Assembly (NCBI RefSeq): GCF_965221685.1
Contig: NZ_OZ244907.1
Direction: 5' to 3' (one strand)
Source: Palauibacter sp022826685
GTDB taxonomy: Bacteria > Gemmatimonadota > Gemmatimonadetes > Palauibacterales > Palauibacteraceae
DNA: 64,000 nucleotides
A program made the position numbers and the translations under genes. The notes under the pieces are model-generated. The model saw only the letters and a program-made list of their open reading frames with translations, was not told the DNA's origin and searched no databases. Shown one piece after another: positions 7,659-15,343 of this stretch (its first letter is position 1; every line of letters begins with the position of its first letter).

Positions 7659-8597
7659 ATGACGACCCCAAGCGATACGACGCGCCGCGAGTTTCTGATG
7701 GGTCTGGCGGGCGCCGGTGCGGTGCTGGCGGCCCCGCGTGCCGTGTTCGGAAGTGCGCTGTCGGCCCAGGAGACGCTCCCCACGCGCCCGATTCCGGGAA
7801 CCGAGGAGACCCTGCCCATCGTGGGCTTCGGCTCCTCGAAGCCCGTGCTCGAGATCCCGACGGAGGGGACGGAGCCTCTGTTCGGCGTGATCCGAATGCT
7901 CCTGGAGCACGGCGGGCGGGTCGTCGACACTTCGCCGCGCACGCCGGAGATCGACGCGGAGTTCGGCGAGGTCCTGGCGGCGCCGGAGTTCAGCGGCCGC
8001 CTCTTCGTCGCGACGAAGATCAACACGGACGGGGAAGCGGCCGGCATCGAGCAGATGCGGCAGAACCAGCGGCTCGTCGGAAGCCGCACCCTGGATCTGC
8101 TCGAGGTCGAGAGCATGCGCGATCTGGACGTGCACTGGCCCAACGTCCTCCGGTGGAAGGACTCGGGCGAGGCGCGCTACATCGGCGTCACCACCTCCAG
8201 CATCCCCCAGCACGAGGCGTTCGAGTCGTTCATGAGGACGCAGCCGCTCGACTTCGTCCAGGTCAACTACTCGGTGATGGAGCCGAACGCGGAGGACCGC
8301 CTTTTGCCGCTCGCACAGGATCTGGGGCTCGGCGTCCTCATCAACCGTCCGTTCATGAACGGCAGCTACTTCGGGCGGGTGAGCGGACGCGAGTTACCCG
8401 AATGGGCCGCCGAGTTCGACTGCACGAGCTGGGCGCAGTTCTCTCTCAAGTACATCCTCGCGCACCCCGCCGTGACGTGCGCCCTCACGGAGACGACGAA
8501 CCCCGAGCACATGGCCGAGAACATCGGGACCGCCTTCGGCCGTCTCCCGGACGAGGCGACGAAGCAACGTATGCGCGAACTGGTTCAGGACTTCTGA
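7659..8597 (+). CDS. Tat-exported aldo/keto reductase-like protein, active-site residues substituted
   Basis: The protein has 312 aa and starts with a twin-arginine signal (RREFLMG at 9-15, then a hydrophobic Gly/Ala stretch and an AQ-type cleavage region). The barrel resembles the AKR family: LPIVGFGSS, VVDTSP, LFVATKI (keeping the catalytic-site Lys), and ARYIGVTTSS. At the usual catalytic Tyr the sequence reads VDTSPRT without Tyr, and at the usual His (LMxVHN in relatives) it reads LLEVES, so Glu replaces His. His-to-Glu is known in AKR1D 5-beta-reductases, but those keep Tyr. The protein may be non-catalytic or have changed chemistry. A GGAGGG site precedes the ATG. The gene is convergent with the M29/NicX-like gene. 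Confidence 0.8.
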   Translation: MTTPSDTTRREFLMGLAGAGAVLAAPRAVFGSALSAQETLPTRPIPGTEETLPIVGFGSSKPVLEIPTEGTEPLFGVIRMLLEHGGRVVDTSPRTPEIDAEFGEVLAAPEFSGRLFVATKINTDGEAAGIEQMRQNQRLVGSRTLDLLEVESMRDLDVHWPNVLRWKDSGEARYIGVTTSSIPQHEAFESFMRTQPLDFVQVNYSVMEPNAEDRLLPLAQDLGLGVLINRPFMNGSYFGRVSGRELPEWAAEFDCTSWAQFSLKYILAHPAVTCALTETTNPEHMAENIGTAFGRLPDEATKQRMRELVQDF

Positions 8598-8611
8598 GGA
8601 AAGGGTCCCGT

Positions 8612-9574
8612 TCAGCCGTCGACGAGGATCTCTCCGTCGCGGAGTAGCGCTTCGTCGTCGATCCAGACGGTGGGGGCGCGGTTGATGGCGTCGAAGTGGG
8701 TTTTGGCGGAGACGGTGCCGCCGAGGTTGGCGGAGGTGCCGATGCCGATGTGGACGGTGCCGTTCACGCCTTCGTCGTTGAGCATCTCGCCGGTGAACTC
8801 GGTGCAGGCGGGGTTCAGGCCGAAGGCGAACTGGGCGAGGTTGTAGACCCAGGGGTCGTCCTGCCGGGCCAGCAGATCGGCGAGGAAATCGGCCTGGTCG
8901 CCGCCCTCGATGTCGGTGACGAAGCCCTTCGAGATGCGGAAGGTCACGGGGTCGCGGATCGGGCCCACGCCGTAGTAGGGGATGCTTCCGTCGCAGACGA
9001 ACACGCCTTCGGCGGTGCCCTGCGCGGGAGCGCAGTTGGCCTCGATGTTGGGAACGGCGGAGAAGCCGGGGCCGTCGAGGAGGCAGGCGTGGCTGTTCCC
9101 GGTCACGCCTGCGAGGCTCATGGTGAGGTCGGTGCCGGCGGGGTTCGTCACGCGCAGGCGTTCGCCGGCGGTAAGCTTCGCCGCGAGGGCGTCGCACAGC
9201 GGCTTGCGCACGCGGAAGTCCGTGAACAGCCCGCCTTCGCGCATCATCCGTTCGGTGAACGCGGTCATGGAGAGAACCCTGGCTCCCGCGCCGATGGCCT
9301 CGCGCACGGCTCTGGTGTGCGCCAGCGCCAGCGTCACGGGGAGGAACGCGACGTCGGCGGCTCGGAGGGCGGCGACCACGGCGGGTCCCGGTTCCTCGTT
9401 GTCGATCGACCGCTCGGGCGGGACCACGATACTCGCGACGGCGCCGGCTTCGAGTGCGGCGTCGGCAACGGCCCGGGCGATGGCCATCCGCTCGGGGTCC
9501 GTGACGATGACGACGTCCTCTCCCGCCTGAACGTCGGCGCACGTCCCGACGAGGATCCTGGCTCCGTCTCTCAT
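8612..9574 (-). CDS. NicX / aminopeptidase M29-like metalloenzyme (paralogue 1)
   Basis: The protein has 320 aa, cytosolic. Features are an N-terminal domain with VVIVTDPER, a central GTDLTMSL block and a C-terminal metal region with HIGIGTS followed by THFD (His-x-Asp). This His...His-x-Asp arrangement matches the iron site of 2,5-dihydroxypyridine 5,6-dioxygenase (NicX) and is also shared with M29 aminopeptidases. The M29 glutamate ligands are not obvious, so I favour the NicX-like branch, with an unknown ring or amide substrate. It is the third gene of a minus-strand group after the DAACS symporter and paralogue 2, 43 nt downstream of the latter. Both paralogues share the GEMLxDEGVxGT(V/I)HIGIGTS core, which indicates duplication and divergence. 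Confidence 0.75.
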   Translation of the reverse strand: MRDGARILVGTCADVQAGEDVVIVTDPERMAIARAVADAALEAGAVASIVVPPERSIDNEEPGPAVVAALRAADVAFLPVTLALAHTRAVREAIGAGARVLSMTAFTERMMREGGLFTDFRVRKPLCDALAAKLTAGERLRVTNPAGTDLTMSLAGVTGNSHACLLDGPGFSAVPNIEANCAPAQGTAEGVFVCDGSIPYYGVGPIRDPVTFRISKGFVTDIEGGDQADFLADLLARQDDPWVYNLAQFAFGLNPACTEFTGEMLNDEGVNGTVHIGIGTSANLGGTVSAKTHFDAINRAPTVWIDDEALLRDGEILVDG

Positions 9575-9617
9575 GGCCGTCCCGTACCCGGCCCCATGTT
9601 CGGCCTCCTGTCCACCT

Positions 9618-10640
9618 TCACGCCAGCACCTGCCTGTCTCGCTGCACGACGCGGCCGTCGACGGCGATCGTCGGCTCCCACATGAGGAGGTCGTAGTGCA
9701 TCGGGGCCACGATCTCCCCTCCAAGCGTGTGGCTGGTGCCGATGCCGATGTGGATCGTGCCCATCACGCCTTCGTCCTCCAGCATCTCTCCGGTGAGGCG
9801 GGCGTTCGGGTTCAGGCCGACGCCGAGTTCCGCGACGTTGAAACAGTGCGGGTCCCCGAAGGATTCGAGGTGTTCGCGGAGGAATTCAGCCTGCGCCCCG
9901 CCGGTCATCTCGACGATGACGCCGCCGCGCACCGTGCAGGTGATGGGTCCCTCCAGAATGCCGATCCCGAGGTAGGGGACGGAGGCGTCGAAGATGAGCG
10001 TGCCCTCGGCCGAGCCGGTCACGGGCACGACGTTGACCTCGATGTCGGGGACCGGGGCGAGTTCTCCGGGTTCCGGGATGTTGGTGAGTACGTTTGCGAC
10101 GCGACCCTCGATCCCGAAGCGGAGATCGGTGCCGCGCGGGGAGGTGAGCCGCACGGACTCCCCAGCGGTGAATGCCGCGCCGAGGCGGCGGCAGACGTCG
10201 GCCTGCGCCTCGAAGTCGGTCTCGAGCAGCGCGGGGCTGGTCATGATCGCGTCGGTGTAGGCCGTCATCATGCAGACGCGCGCCCCCGCCTCGAGGGCGG
10301 CCCGCATGGCGCGCGTGTGGGTGATCGAGATGCGCACGGGAGAGAAGATCACGGCCGCCTCGGCCATCGCGCGAGCGACGGGCGGAGGTGGTTCCTGCCC
10401 GTCCTGGTCCCGCATGGGAATCATGCAGACCGTCACGGCGGCTTCGGCCTCGCGGGCGGCCCCGGCGACGGCGTCCGCGTAGCGTCCCATGGTGGGGTCC
10501 GTCACGATCACGACGACCTCGCCCGGCCGGACGCGTCCGTTCACCTGCACGAGTCGCCGCGCGCCGGGGGTCAGGTCCACGCCAGCCTCGGGCATCGGCA
10601 ACCCGGCCACGCCCGCCCCGCTCGCCGCGCCGTCAGCCAC
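9618..10640 (-). CDS. NicX / aminopeptidase M29-like metalloenzyme (paralogue 2)
   Basis: The protein has 340 aa and is a paralogue of its downstream neighbour. It shares VVVIVTDPT near the N-terminus, RGTDLRFGIEG, EGTLIFDASVPYLGIG, GEMLEDEGVMGTIHIGIGTS and MHYD (His-x-Asp), which together give a NicX-type iron site. The chosen GTG at 10640 overlaps the last codons of the symporter gene by 8 nt (GTGGCTGA), implying translational coupling; an internal ATG at MPEAGVD is the alternative. Symporter plus two ring-cleavage/aminopeptidase-like enzymes suggests uptake and intracellular breakdown of a small acidic compound, which is inference. Confidence 0.75.
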   Translation of the reverse strand: MADGAASGAGVAGLPMPEAGVDLTPGARRLVQVNGRVRPGEVVVIVTDPTMGRYADAVAGAAREAEAAVTVCMIPMRDQDGQEPPPPVARAMAEAAVIFSPVRISITHTRAMRAALEAGARVCMMTAYTDAIMTSPALLETDFEAQADVCRRLGAAFTAGESVRLTSPRGTDLRFGIEGRVANVLTNIPEPGELAPVPDIEVNVVPVTGSAEGTLIFDASVPYLGIGILEGPITCTVRGGVIVEMTGGAQAEFLREHLESFGDPHCFNVAELGVGLNPNARLTGEMLEDEGVMGTIHIGIGTSHTLGGEIVAPMHYDLLMWEPTIAVDGRVVQRDRQVLA

Positions 10641-11850
10641 GGTCTCTCGCGAAGAACTCGTCGAAGCGGCCGTCGAAGATGATCGCCGTGTAGCCGTCTC
10701 CGGTCGTGTTGGTCGCGGTGCGCAGCATGTCGGGGATGCCTCCGGAGAGCGCGATCCAGCTCGCGATGAACTCACCCTGCGCCTGTCCCTCGAGCCCCAG
10801 CATGCTCGCGAACAGCGTCGCGCTCCACAGCGCCGTCCCCATCCCGGCCGGGAGCCCCGGGGCGGCGATCGTGAACAGGACGACCGCCGGCCAGGCGGCG
10901 AGCATCATCATCCAGCTGAGTTCCAGGCCGAAGACATGGCTCACGACGAAGGGCCCGTACGCGACGTAGGCCAGCGCGCTGGCGTCCAGGTTGGCGACCG
11001 CGCCGAACGGGAGCACGAAATCGGCCACCTCGTCGCGAACGCCGACCCGCTTCGCGTTCGCGAGGTTGACGGGAAGCGTCGCGAGCGATGAACACGTCCC
11101 GGCGGCGAAGACCGCGGTCGGCACGTAGTACCCGCTCAACACGGGGCCCACGGACCGGCGTCCGACCCTCCGCACGAGCACGAACGTGTAGAACGCCCAC
11201 CAGACGAGAACGAGCGCTCCGGTGTAGGCGGCCATTGTCAGATAGTGCGAGAGCCCCAGGCTCGCGCCGAAGCGCACGCCCAGGGTAACGCCGAAGGCGA
11301 GAATGAGCGGGAGCATGACGTACGCCAGCTTGCCGCCCGCCCTCTCGATCGAATCGGCGACTCGTCGGAGCACGCGGTACGTCGGATCGTGCCGGGCGCC
11401 GAAGGCTCCGAGCAGGACTCCGGCGAGGATCGCGAGCAGCGGCCACGAGGCTCCGCCCTCTCCGAGGCTCCGCAGCATGGCCGCGGCTTCGGTCCACACG
11501 CCCCGGTCCCCCGTGGCCAGCGGGATGCGAAAGATCGTGGCGGAGGTCACGACGGCGATGAGCCCGGCGACGGTCGACGTGAAGACGTACCAGAGGACGA
11601 CCGCGCCCGCGAAGCGTCCGGCGAGCCCGCGCCGCACCAGCGTGGCGATGGCCGGGCTGAGGGCGGCGAGGATCAGCAGCGGTACGACGGCGACCACCCA
11701 GGCGATGAGCGTGGCGGTGGCGTCGGCGACCGGCGCGAGCGGACCCGGGAAGAGCCCGCCCGCGGCAAGACCCGCGACCAGCGCAAGCAGGGTCCACACG
11801 TACGTCGGGACGCTTCGTCTCGGCCGGCCGCGCGCCGACGCCTGCGTCAC
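10633..11850 (-). CDS. Dicarboxylate/amino acid:cation symporter (DAACS/GltP family)
   Basis: The protein has 405 aa with eight or so membrane segments and two re-entrant loops. The signature loops are visible: the Ser-rich hairpin GTCSSLATLPVN, the NLDASALAYVAY segment equivalent to NMDGTALY of glutamate/aspartate carriers, and TNTTGD equivalent to the NxTGD sodium/substrate motif. Such carriers bring in glutamate, aspartate, C4-dicarboxylates or neutral amino acids with sodium or protons. The GTG at 11850 gives a compact N-terminus (TQASARGRPRR before the first helix); an upstream GTG at 11976 would add 42 atypical residues and run into the leader of the divergent gene. It overlaps the downstream NicX-like gene. 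Confidence 0.88.
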   Translation of the reverse strand: MTQASARGRPRRSVPTYVWTLLALVAGLAAGGLFPGPLAPVADATATLIAWVVAVVPLLILAALSPAIATLVRRGLAGRFAGAVVLWYVFTSTVAGLIAVVTSATIFRIPLATGDRGVWTEAAAMLRSLGEGGASWPLLAILAGVLLGAFGARHDPTYRVLRRVADSIERAGGKLAYVMLPLILAFGVTLGVRFGASLGLSHYLTMAAYTGALVLVWWAFYTFVLVRRVGRRSVGPVLSGYYVPTAVFAAGTCSSLATLPVNLANAKRVGVRDEVADFVLPFGAVANLDASALAYVAYGPFVVSHVFGLELSWMMMLAAWPAVVLFTIAAPGLPAGMGTALWSATLFASMLGLEGQAQGEFIASWIALSGGIPDMLRTATNTTGDGYTAIIFDGRFDEFFARDRG

Positions 11851-11997
11851 TCCGTCGAGCGTCGGCGAACCCGGCCGCGAAACGTCTCGAGACAGGGCGA
11901 GATGTTGATGGTCCTCATGGCCGAAGCGTAGTGTCCTCAGGAAAAAGATGGCAACGCCGAGGTCAGCCCGTATCACCCCGCCAAGCCCGGAGGGACC

Positions 11998-13263
11998 ATG
12001 GATCGCTCGTCAGCCCCTCTCCCGCGCCGCCGCTTCCTCAACCTGGCCGGTGCCGCACTGGGCCTCGCCGCAACCTCGGGCTGCGCGAGAGCCGCGACGA
12101 CGCGCAGCACGGGCATCGGCCCGTTGTCCGTCGGTACAACGACCGACCGCTCCTACACTCCCGCGCGCTTCGACCCGTGGATCGAACTCGACCGCGCCGC
12201 CTGGACCCACAACGTCCGCGAGGCCGCGCGGCTGGCTGGCGGGCGTCCCATCCTCGCGGTCGTGAAGAACAACGCGTACGGCCTGGGCGACCGCGCGGTC
12301 GGGCCGCTCCTCGCCGGGATGTCCGAGGTGGGCGGCCTGGCCTCCGTGCGCGTCGAGGAAGCGCTTGCCATGCGCGAAGAAGGGGTGACCAAGCCCATCG
12401 TGGTCATGGCCGAGGGTTCCGAGGACGAGATCGAGGAGATGGCGAGGCACGACGTGCTCCCGTCCGTCTGGCTGGACGATGCGCCCCGGCGGCTGCGGAG
12501 CGTTTCCGGGCGGCTCGGCCGTCCCGTACCCGTCCAGCTCTTCATCGACACGGGGATGAACCGGGAGGGGATGCCGTACACGCGCGCGCGCCGGTGGATC
12601 GAGGAACTCGTGCAGAGCGAATACGTCGACGTGAACGGCACCTATACCATGTTCACGCACGACCTGGACCACGACCGGGAGCAGCTCGCCCGATTCGAGG
12701 AGCTCCTCGCATGGGCCCGCGAGAGGAACCTTCCGCTGGGCACCCTCCACGCGTCACCCTCGTTCGAGCTGTTCCACCTGCCCGAGGCGCACTACGACAT
12801 GGTGCGGCCCGGGAACGCGCTGTTCGGGAACCACCCCGGCGGCGAGGGCGCCAGGGCAATGGCCGACCTCAAGCCCGTGTTCCGCTTCAACACGCGCGTG
12901 GTGCGCGTCGAACGCCTCGAGCCGGGCGACAGCGCGGGCTTCAACCGGACCTTCATGCCCGACCGGGCCACCTGGGTGGCGCTGCTGCCGGTCGGCCGCA
13001 CCGACGGCTATCCCTCCGAAGCGAACGGCACCTGCGAGGTGCTGATCAACGGCCGTCTCTATCCCGTCGCCGGAGGGGTGAACTCCGCGCACACCATTCT
13101 CGACGTCGGCCCGGAGAAGACGGTCGAGGTGGGCGATGTCGCCACGCTCATCGGCCCCGACCATCCGTCCGTGCTCCCCCACGCGGTCGCCGAGCGGACG
13201 AAGCGCGGGTTTCTCGGCATCATCCAGTCCATGAATCCGAGGCTCCCGAGACGCGTGGTTTAG
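11998..13263 (+). CDS. Tat-exported alanine-racemase-like PLP protein, catalytic Tyr replaced
   Basis: The protein has 421 aa with a Tat signal (RRRFLNLAG at 10-18, ending near a Cys in SGCAR). The fold-type III PLP barrel has the PLP lysine at Lys90 in AVVKNNAYGLG, DTGMNREG, and VRPGNALFGN. In the C-terminal domain, the position of the second catalytic base (Tyr in SYGxTY of true racemases) reads GFNRTF, so Phe315 replaces Tyr, and the gate motif GYADG reads GRTDG (Arg334). It may therefore not racemise alanine by the usual two-base mechanism; one-base racemisation, another PLP reaction or D-amino acid binding are alternatives. Export of a PLP enzyme by Tat fits folding with cofactor inside. 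Divergent from the DAACS symporter. Confidence 0.82.
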   Translation: MDRSSAPLPRRRFLNLAGAALGLAATSGCARAATTRSTGIGPLSVGTTTDRSYTPARFDPWIELDRAAWTHNVREAARLAGGRPILAVVKNNAYGLGDRAVGPLLAGMSEVGGLASVRVEEALAMREEGVTKPIVVMAEGSEDEIEEMARHDVLPSVWLDDAPRRLRSVSGRLGRPVPVQLFIDTGMNREGMPYTRARRWIEELVQSEYVDVNGTYTMFTHDLDHDREQLARFEELLAWARERNLPLGTLHASPSFELFHLPEAHYDMVRPGNALFGNHPGGEGARAMADLKPVFRFNTRVVRVERLEPGDSAGFNRTFMPDRATWVALLPVGRTDGYPSEANGTCEVLINGRLYPVAGGVNSAHTILDVGPEKTVEVGDVATLIGPDHPSVLPHAVAERTKRGFLGIIQSMNPRLPRRVV

Positions 13264-13331
13264 GGCTGCTAGCACAGGTTGCCCCGCCGGCCCAGGCTTT
13301 GGTCGCAAATGGTTGCCGTTCCGGTGCGAAA

Positions 13332-13352
13332 TAGCTAAACTTAGCTTAGCTA
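13332..13352. promoter_or_regulatory. Inverted repeat upstream of antitoxin gene, probable operator
   Basis: TAGCTAA and TTAGCTA are perfect 7-bp inverted arms separated by 7 bp, with another TTAGCT copy between them, 18 bp before the antitoxin ATG. The position and AT-rich content fit the autoregulatory operator of a type II toxin-antitoxin operon. Confidence 0.6.
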
Positions 13353-13370
13353 ATACGGAAGGGCGATCCG

Positions 13371-13622
13371 ATGAAGGTCAACATGCATGAAGCGAAGTCG
13401 CAGTTGTCTCGCTTGGCGAGACTGGCCCGGGAGGGGGAGGACGTGGTGATCTGCAACTCGGGGCGACCCTGGGTTCGCCTCACCCCCTACCGTGAGACCG
13501 TCGAACGCCGGCAGCCGGGAGGCCTCGAGGGGCAGATCGTCATCGGTCCCGACTTCGACGACGAGGACGATGAGATTATCGCGGCGTTCGAGGATTCCAG
13601 GATTTTCCCGAACGCTGACTGA
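13371..13622 (+). CDS. Type II antitoxin, Phd/YefM-like
   Basis: The protein has 83 aa. The N-terminal half has the Phd/YefM pattern: MKVNMHEAKSQLSRLARLAREGE, i.e. a helix with the conserved EAK-xxLSxL core, then VVICNSGRPWVRL. This half dimerises and binds DNA. The C-terminal half is acidic (DFDDEDDEII) and suits toxin wrapping. The toxin gene follows after 2 nt, the standard antitoxin-first order. Regulation is probably through the inverted repeat at 13332-13352. The antitoxin neutralises the PIN ribonuclease encoded next. Confidence 0.9.
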   Translation: MKVNMHEAKSQLSRLARLAREGEDVVICNSGRPWVRLTPYRETVERRQPGGLEGQIVIGPDFDDEDDEIIAAFEDSRIFPNAD

Positions 13623-13624
13623 CG

Positions 13625-14002
13625 ATGCGGCTGCTTCTCGACACTCACACGTTCCTCTGGTGGGTATCCGACTGGGATCAGATCGCCAAGCCGGCTCGCG
13701 AGGCCATCGCGGACCCGAGCAACGAGGTCTTCGTAAGCGCCGTCTCAGGCTGGGAAATCGGCGTCAAGAAGGCCAAGGGTCGCCTTGTGGCGCCGAATAA
13801 CCTGACGGCCGTGGTCGAGGAAAAGCAGTTCCAGCACCTGCCGCTGACGTTCGAACACGCGGAGCGTGCAGCGACGCTTCCGGCGCACCACCGCGACCCG
13901 TTCGACAGAATGCTCGTCGCCCAGGCGCGGGTTGAGGGGTTGGTCCTGATCACGCGCGACGCGCGCATTTCCCTCTACGATGTGCCCACGCTGCGGGCTT
14001 GA
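13625..14002 (+). CDS. vapC: PIN-domain toxin, VapC family
   Basis: The protein has 125 aa with the PIN-domain metal-binding acidic set: Asp6 in LLLDTHTFLWW, Glu43 or so in SGWEIGVKKAKGRL, Asp near HHRDPFDRMLVAQA, and Asp in LITRDARISLYDV. The HRDPFDRMLxAQA block is typical for the VapC subgroup that pairs with Phd-type antitoxins. Members are magnesium-dependent ribonucleases that cut tRNA or rRNA and stop translation. The 2-nt spacing from the antitoxin indicates a single operon. It is convergent with the aminotransferase gene 21 nt away, with no terminator visible. Confidence 0.93.
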   Translation: MRLLLDTHTFLWWVSDWDQIAKPAREAIADPSNEVFVSAVSGWEIGVKKAKGRLVAPNNLTAVVEEKQFQHLPLTFEHAERAATLPAHHRDPFDRMLVAQARVEGLVLITRDARISLYDVPTLRA

Positions 14003-14023
14003 CCGACATCGCCTTGAAGGGCT

Positions 14024-15343
14024 TTACGCGCAGCGCATGGCGATCGCCGCGATCGCGGTGTCGATCTCGTCGCGGGTGTTGAAGAAGTGGATCGATAGCC
14101 GGAAGTCGCGCTCCTCGCGGACGGGCGAGCCGAGGATGCCCTCGTCTTCGCGCAGATCGTTGTAGAGTTGCGTGGCGTCGCACCCCTCCGGGAGCTGAAC
14201 CACGAACACGCCTGAGCGGTCCGGGCGGGCCCGGGGGGATGACACGCCGAGCCCGTCCGTGCGGTCGACAACTTCGACCGCGTGGTCGACGAGCGACTGG
14301 ATCCGCTCCTCGACCTTCTCCAGGCCGATGTCCTCTATCCAGTCCACGGCGCGGGCGAAGCCGGCGAAGTCCGCGAGGGCGCGGGTGCCGAATTCGTAGC
14401 GTGCGGCACTCGGGAGCAGGGTGTACGCGCCCTCGTAGTCCATCGTCGCGTGGCTGTGGGAGCCGGCCCAGCTGAGTTGCACCTCGTCGAGCATCTCCCG
14501 CCGGACGAAGAGCGCGCCCGTGCCCTTCGGACCGAGGAGCCACTTGTGCCCGCAGGTCGAATAGGCGTCGCAGCCGAGGGCGCGGAAGTCCGTGACGACG
14601 CAGCCGGGGCCCTGCGCGCCGTCGAGGTGATAGGCCACGCCGCGGGAGCGCAGGAGCGTGCCGAGTTCCGCTGACTCGTCGGCTCGCAACGTCCGTCCGT
14701 TGTTCCGCGACACATGGCTGATGCTGACCATGCGCGTGCGATCCGTGAGTTGGCCGCGGACCTCGTCGATGAGATCGGTACCCGTGCCGAGGTCGATCTC
14801 GCGGATCACGAGCCCGAACCGGTCCCGCAGCACGTACCACGGGACGACGTTGGCCGGGTGTTCCTGGTTGGAGATCACGACCTCGTCGCCGGGCTCCCAG
14901 TTGAAGCCCCAGGCGGCGATGGCGATGCCCTCGGACGTGCTGTGCGTGAGCGCGACCTCCTCGGTCCCGGCTCCGAATACACGCCCGAGCTGTGCCCTCA
15001 GGTCGGGCTCGATCCGGGCCATCTCCTCCGAGATGCGGGGCTCGGCCGGGCTCCTGTTCTGGAAACCGAGCCGTTCACTCACATGATCGATGACGGCGTT
15101 CGGCGCGGGGCCGATGCCGCCCGTCTGGAAGTACAGGCTCTCCGTCGAAGCGGGGATCTCGGCGCGCGCCCGCGCCACCCAGGCCTCCTGCGGACCGCCC
15201 GCGCCGATGGACGAGTGATCGGCGGAGTCGGGGAGCGCGCCGTCCCGCCCCCCGCGCAGGGCGAGCCGCCCCACGGGCACGATCGGAGCCAGCGCCAGCG
15301 CGCCGGCGGACCGGCGGAGGAAGCTGCGTCGGCTCGTGTTCAT
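14024..15343 (-). CDS. Tat-exported class V aminotransferase-like PLP enzyme
   Basis: The protein has 439 aa. The N-terminus is a clear Tat signal (SRRSFLRRS, then an Ala/Leu stretch). The mature part is an isopenicillin-N-epimerase/cysteine-desulfurase-like fold type I enzyme: TSEGIAIAA phosphate loop, SNQEHPANVVPW, the YHLDGAQGPG Asp that contacts the PLP nitrogen, and the Schiff-base lysine in CGHKWLLGPKG. The start ATG overlaps the stop of the APC permease gene (ATGA), so the pair is translationally coupled. Upstream of both lies the BKACE gene. Members catalyse transamination, epimerisation or C-S lyase chemistry; which applies is not determinable here. Confidence 0.85.
   Translation of the reverse strand: MNTSRRSFLRRSAGALALAPIVPVGRLALRGGRDGALPDSADHSSIGAGGPQEAWVARARAEIPASTESLYFQTGGIGPAPNAVIDHVSERLGFQNRSPAEPRISEEMARIEPDLRAQLGRVFGAGTEEVALTHSTSEGIAIAAWGFNWEPGDEVVISNQEHPANVVPWYVLRDRFGLVIREIDLGTGTDLIDEVRGQLTDRTRMVSISHVSRNNGRTLRADESAELGTLLRSRGVAYHLDGAQGPGCVVTDFRALGCDAYSTCGHKWLLGPKGTGALFVRREMLDEVQLSWAGSHSHATMDYEGAYTLLPSAARYEFGTRALADFAGFARAVDWIEDIGLEKVEERIQSLVDHAVEVVDRTDGLGVSSPRARPDRSGVFVVQLPEGCDATQLYNDLREDEGILGSPVREERDFRLSIHFFNTRDEIDTAIAAIAMRCA

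Noticed and set aside
11851..11976. 42-codon upstream extension of the DAACS symporter from GTG 11976
   Set aside because: The extension is polar and atypical for the family and reaches to within 22 nt of the divergent gene start; GTG 11850 gives a usual N-terminus. Not fully excluded.
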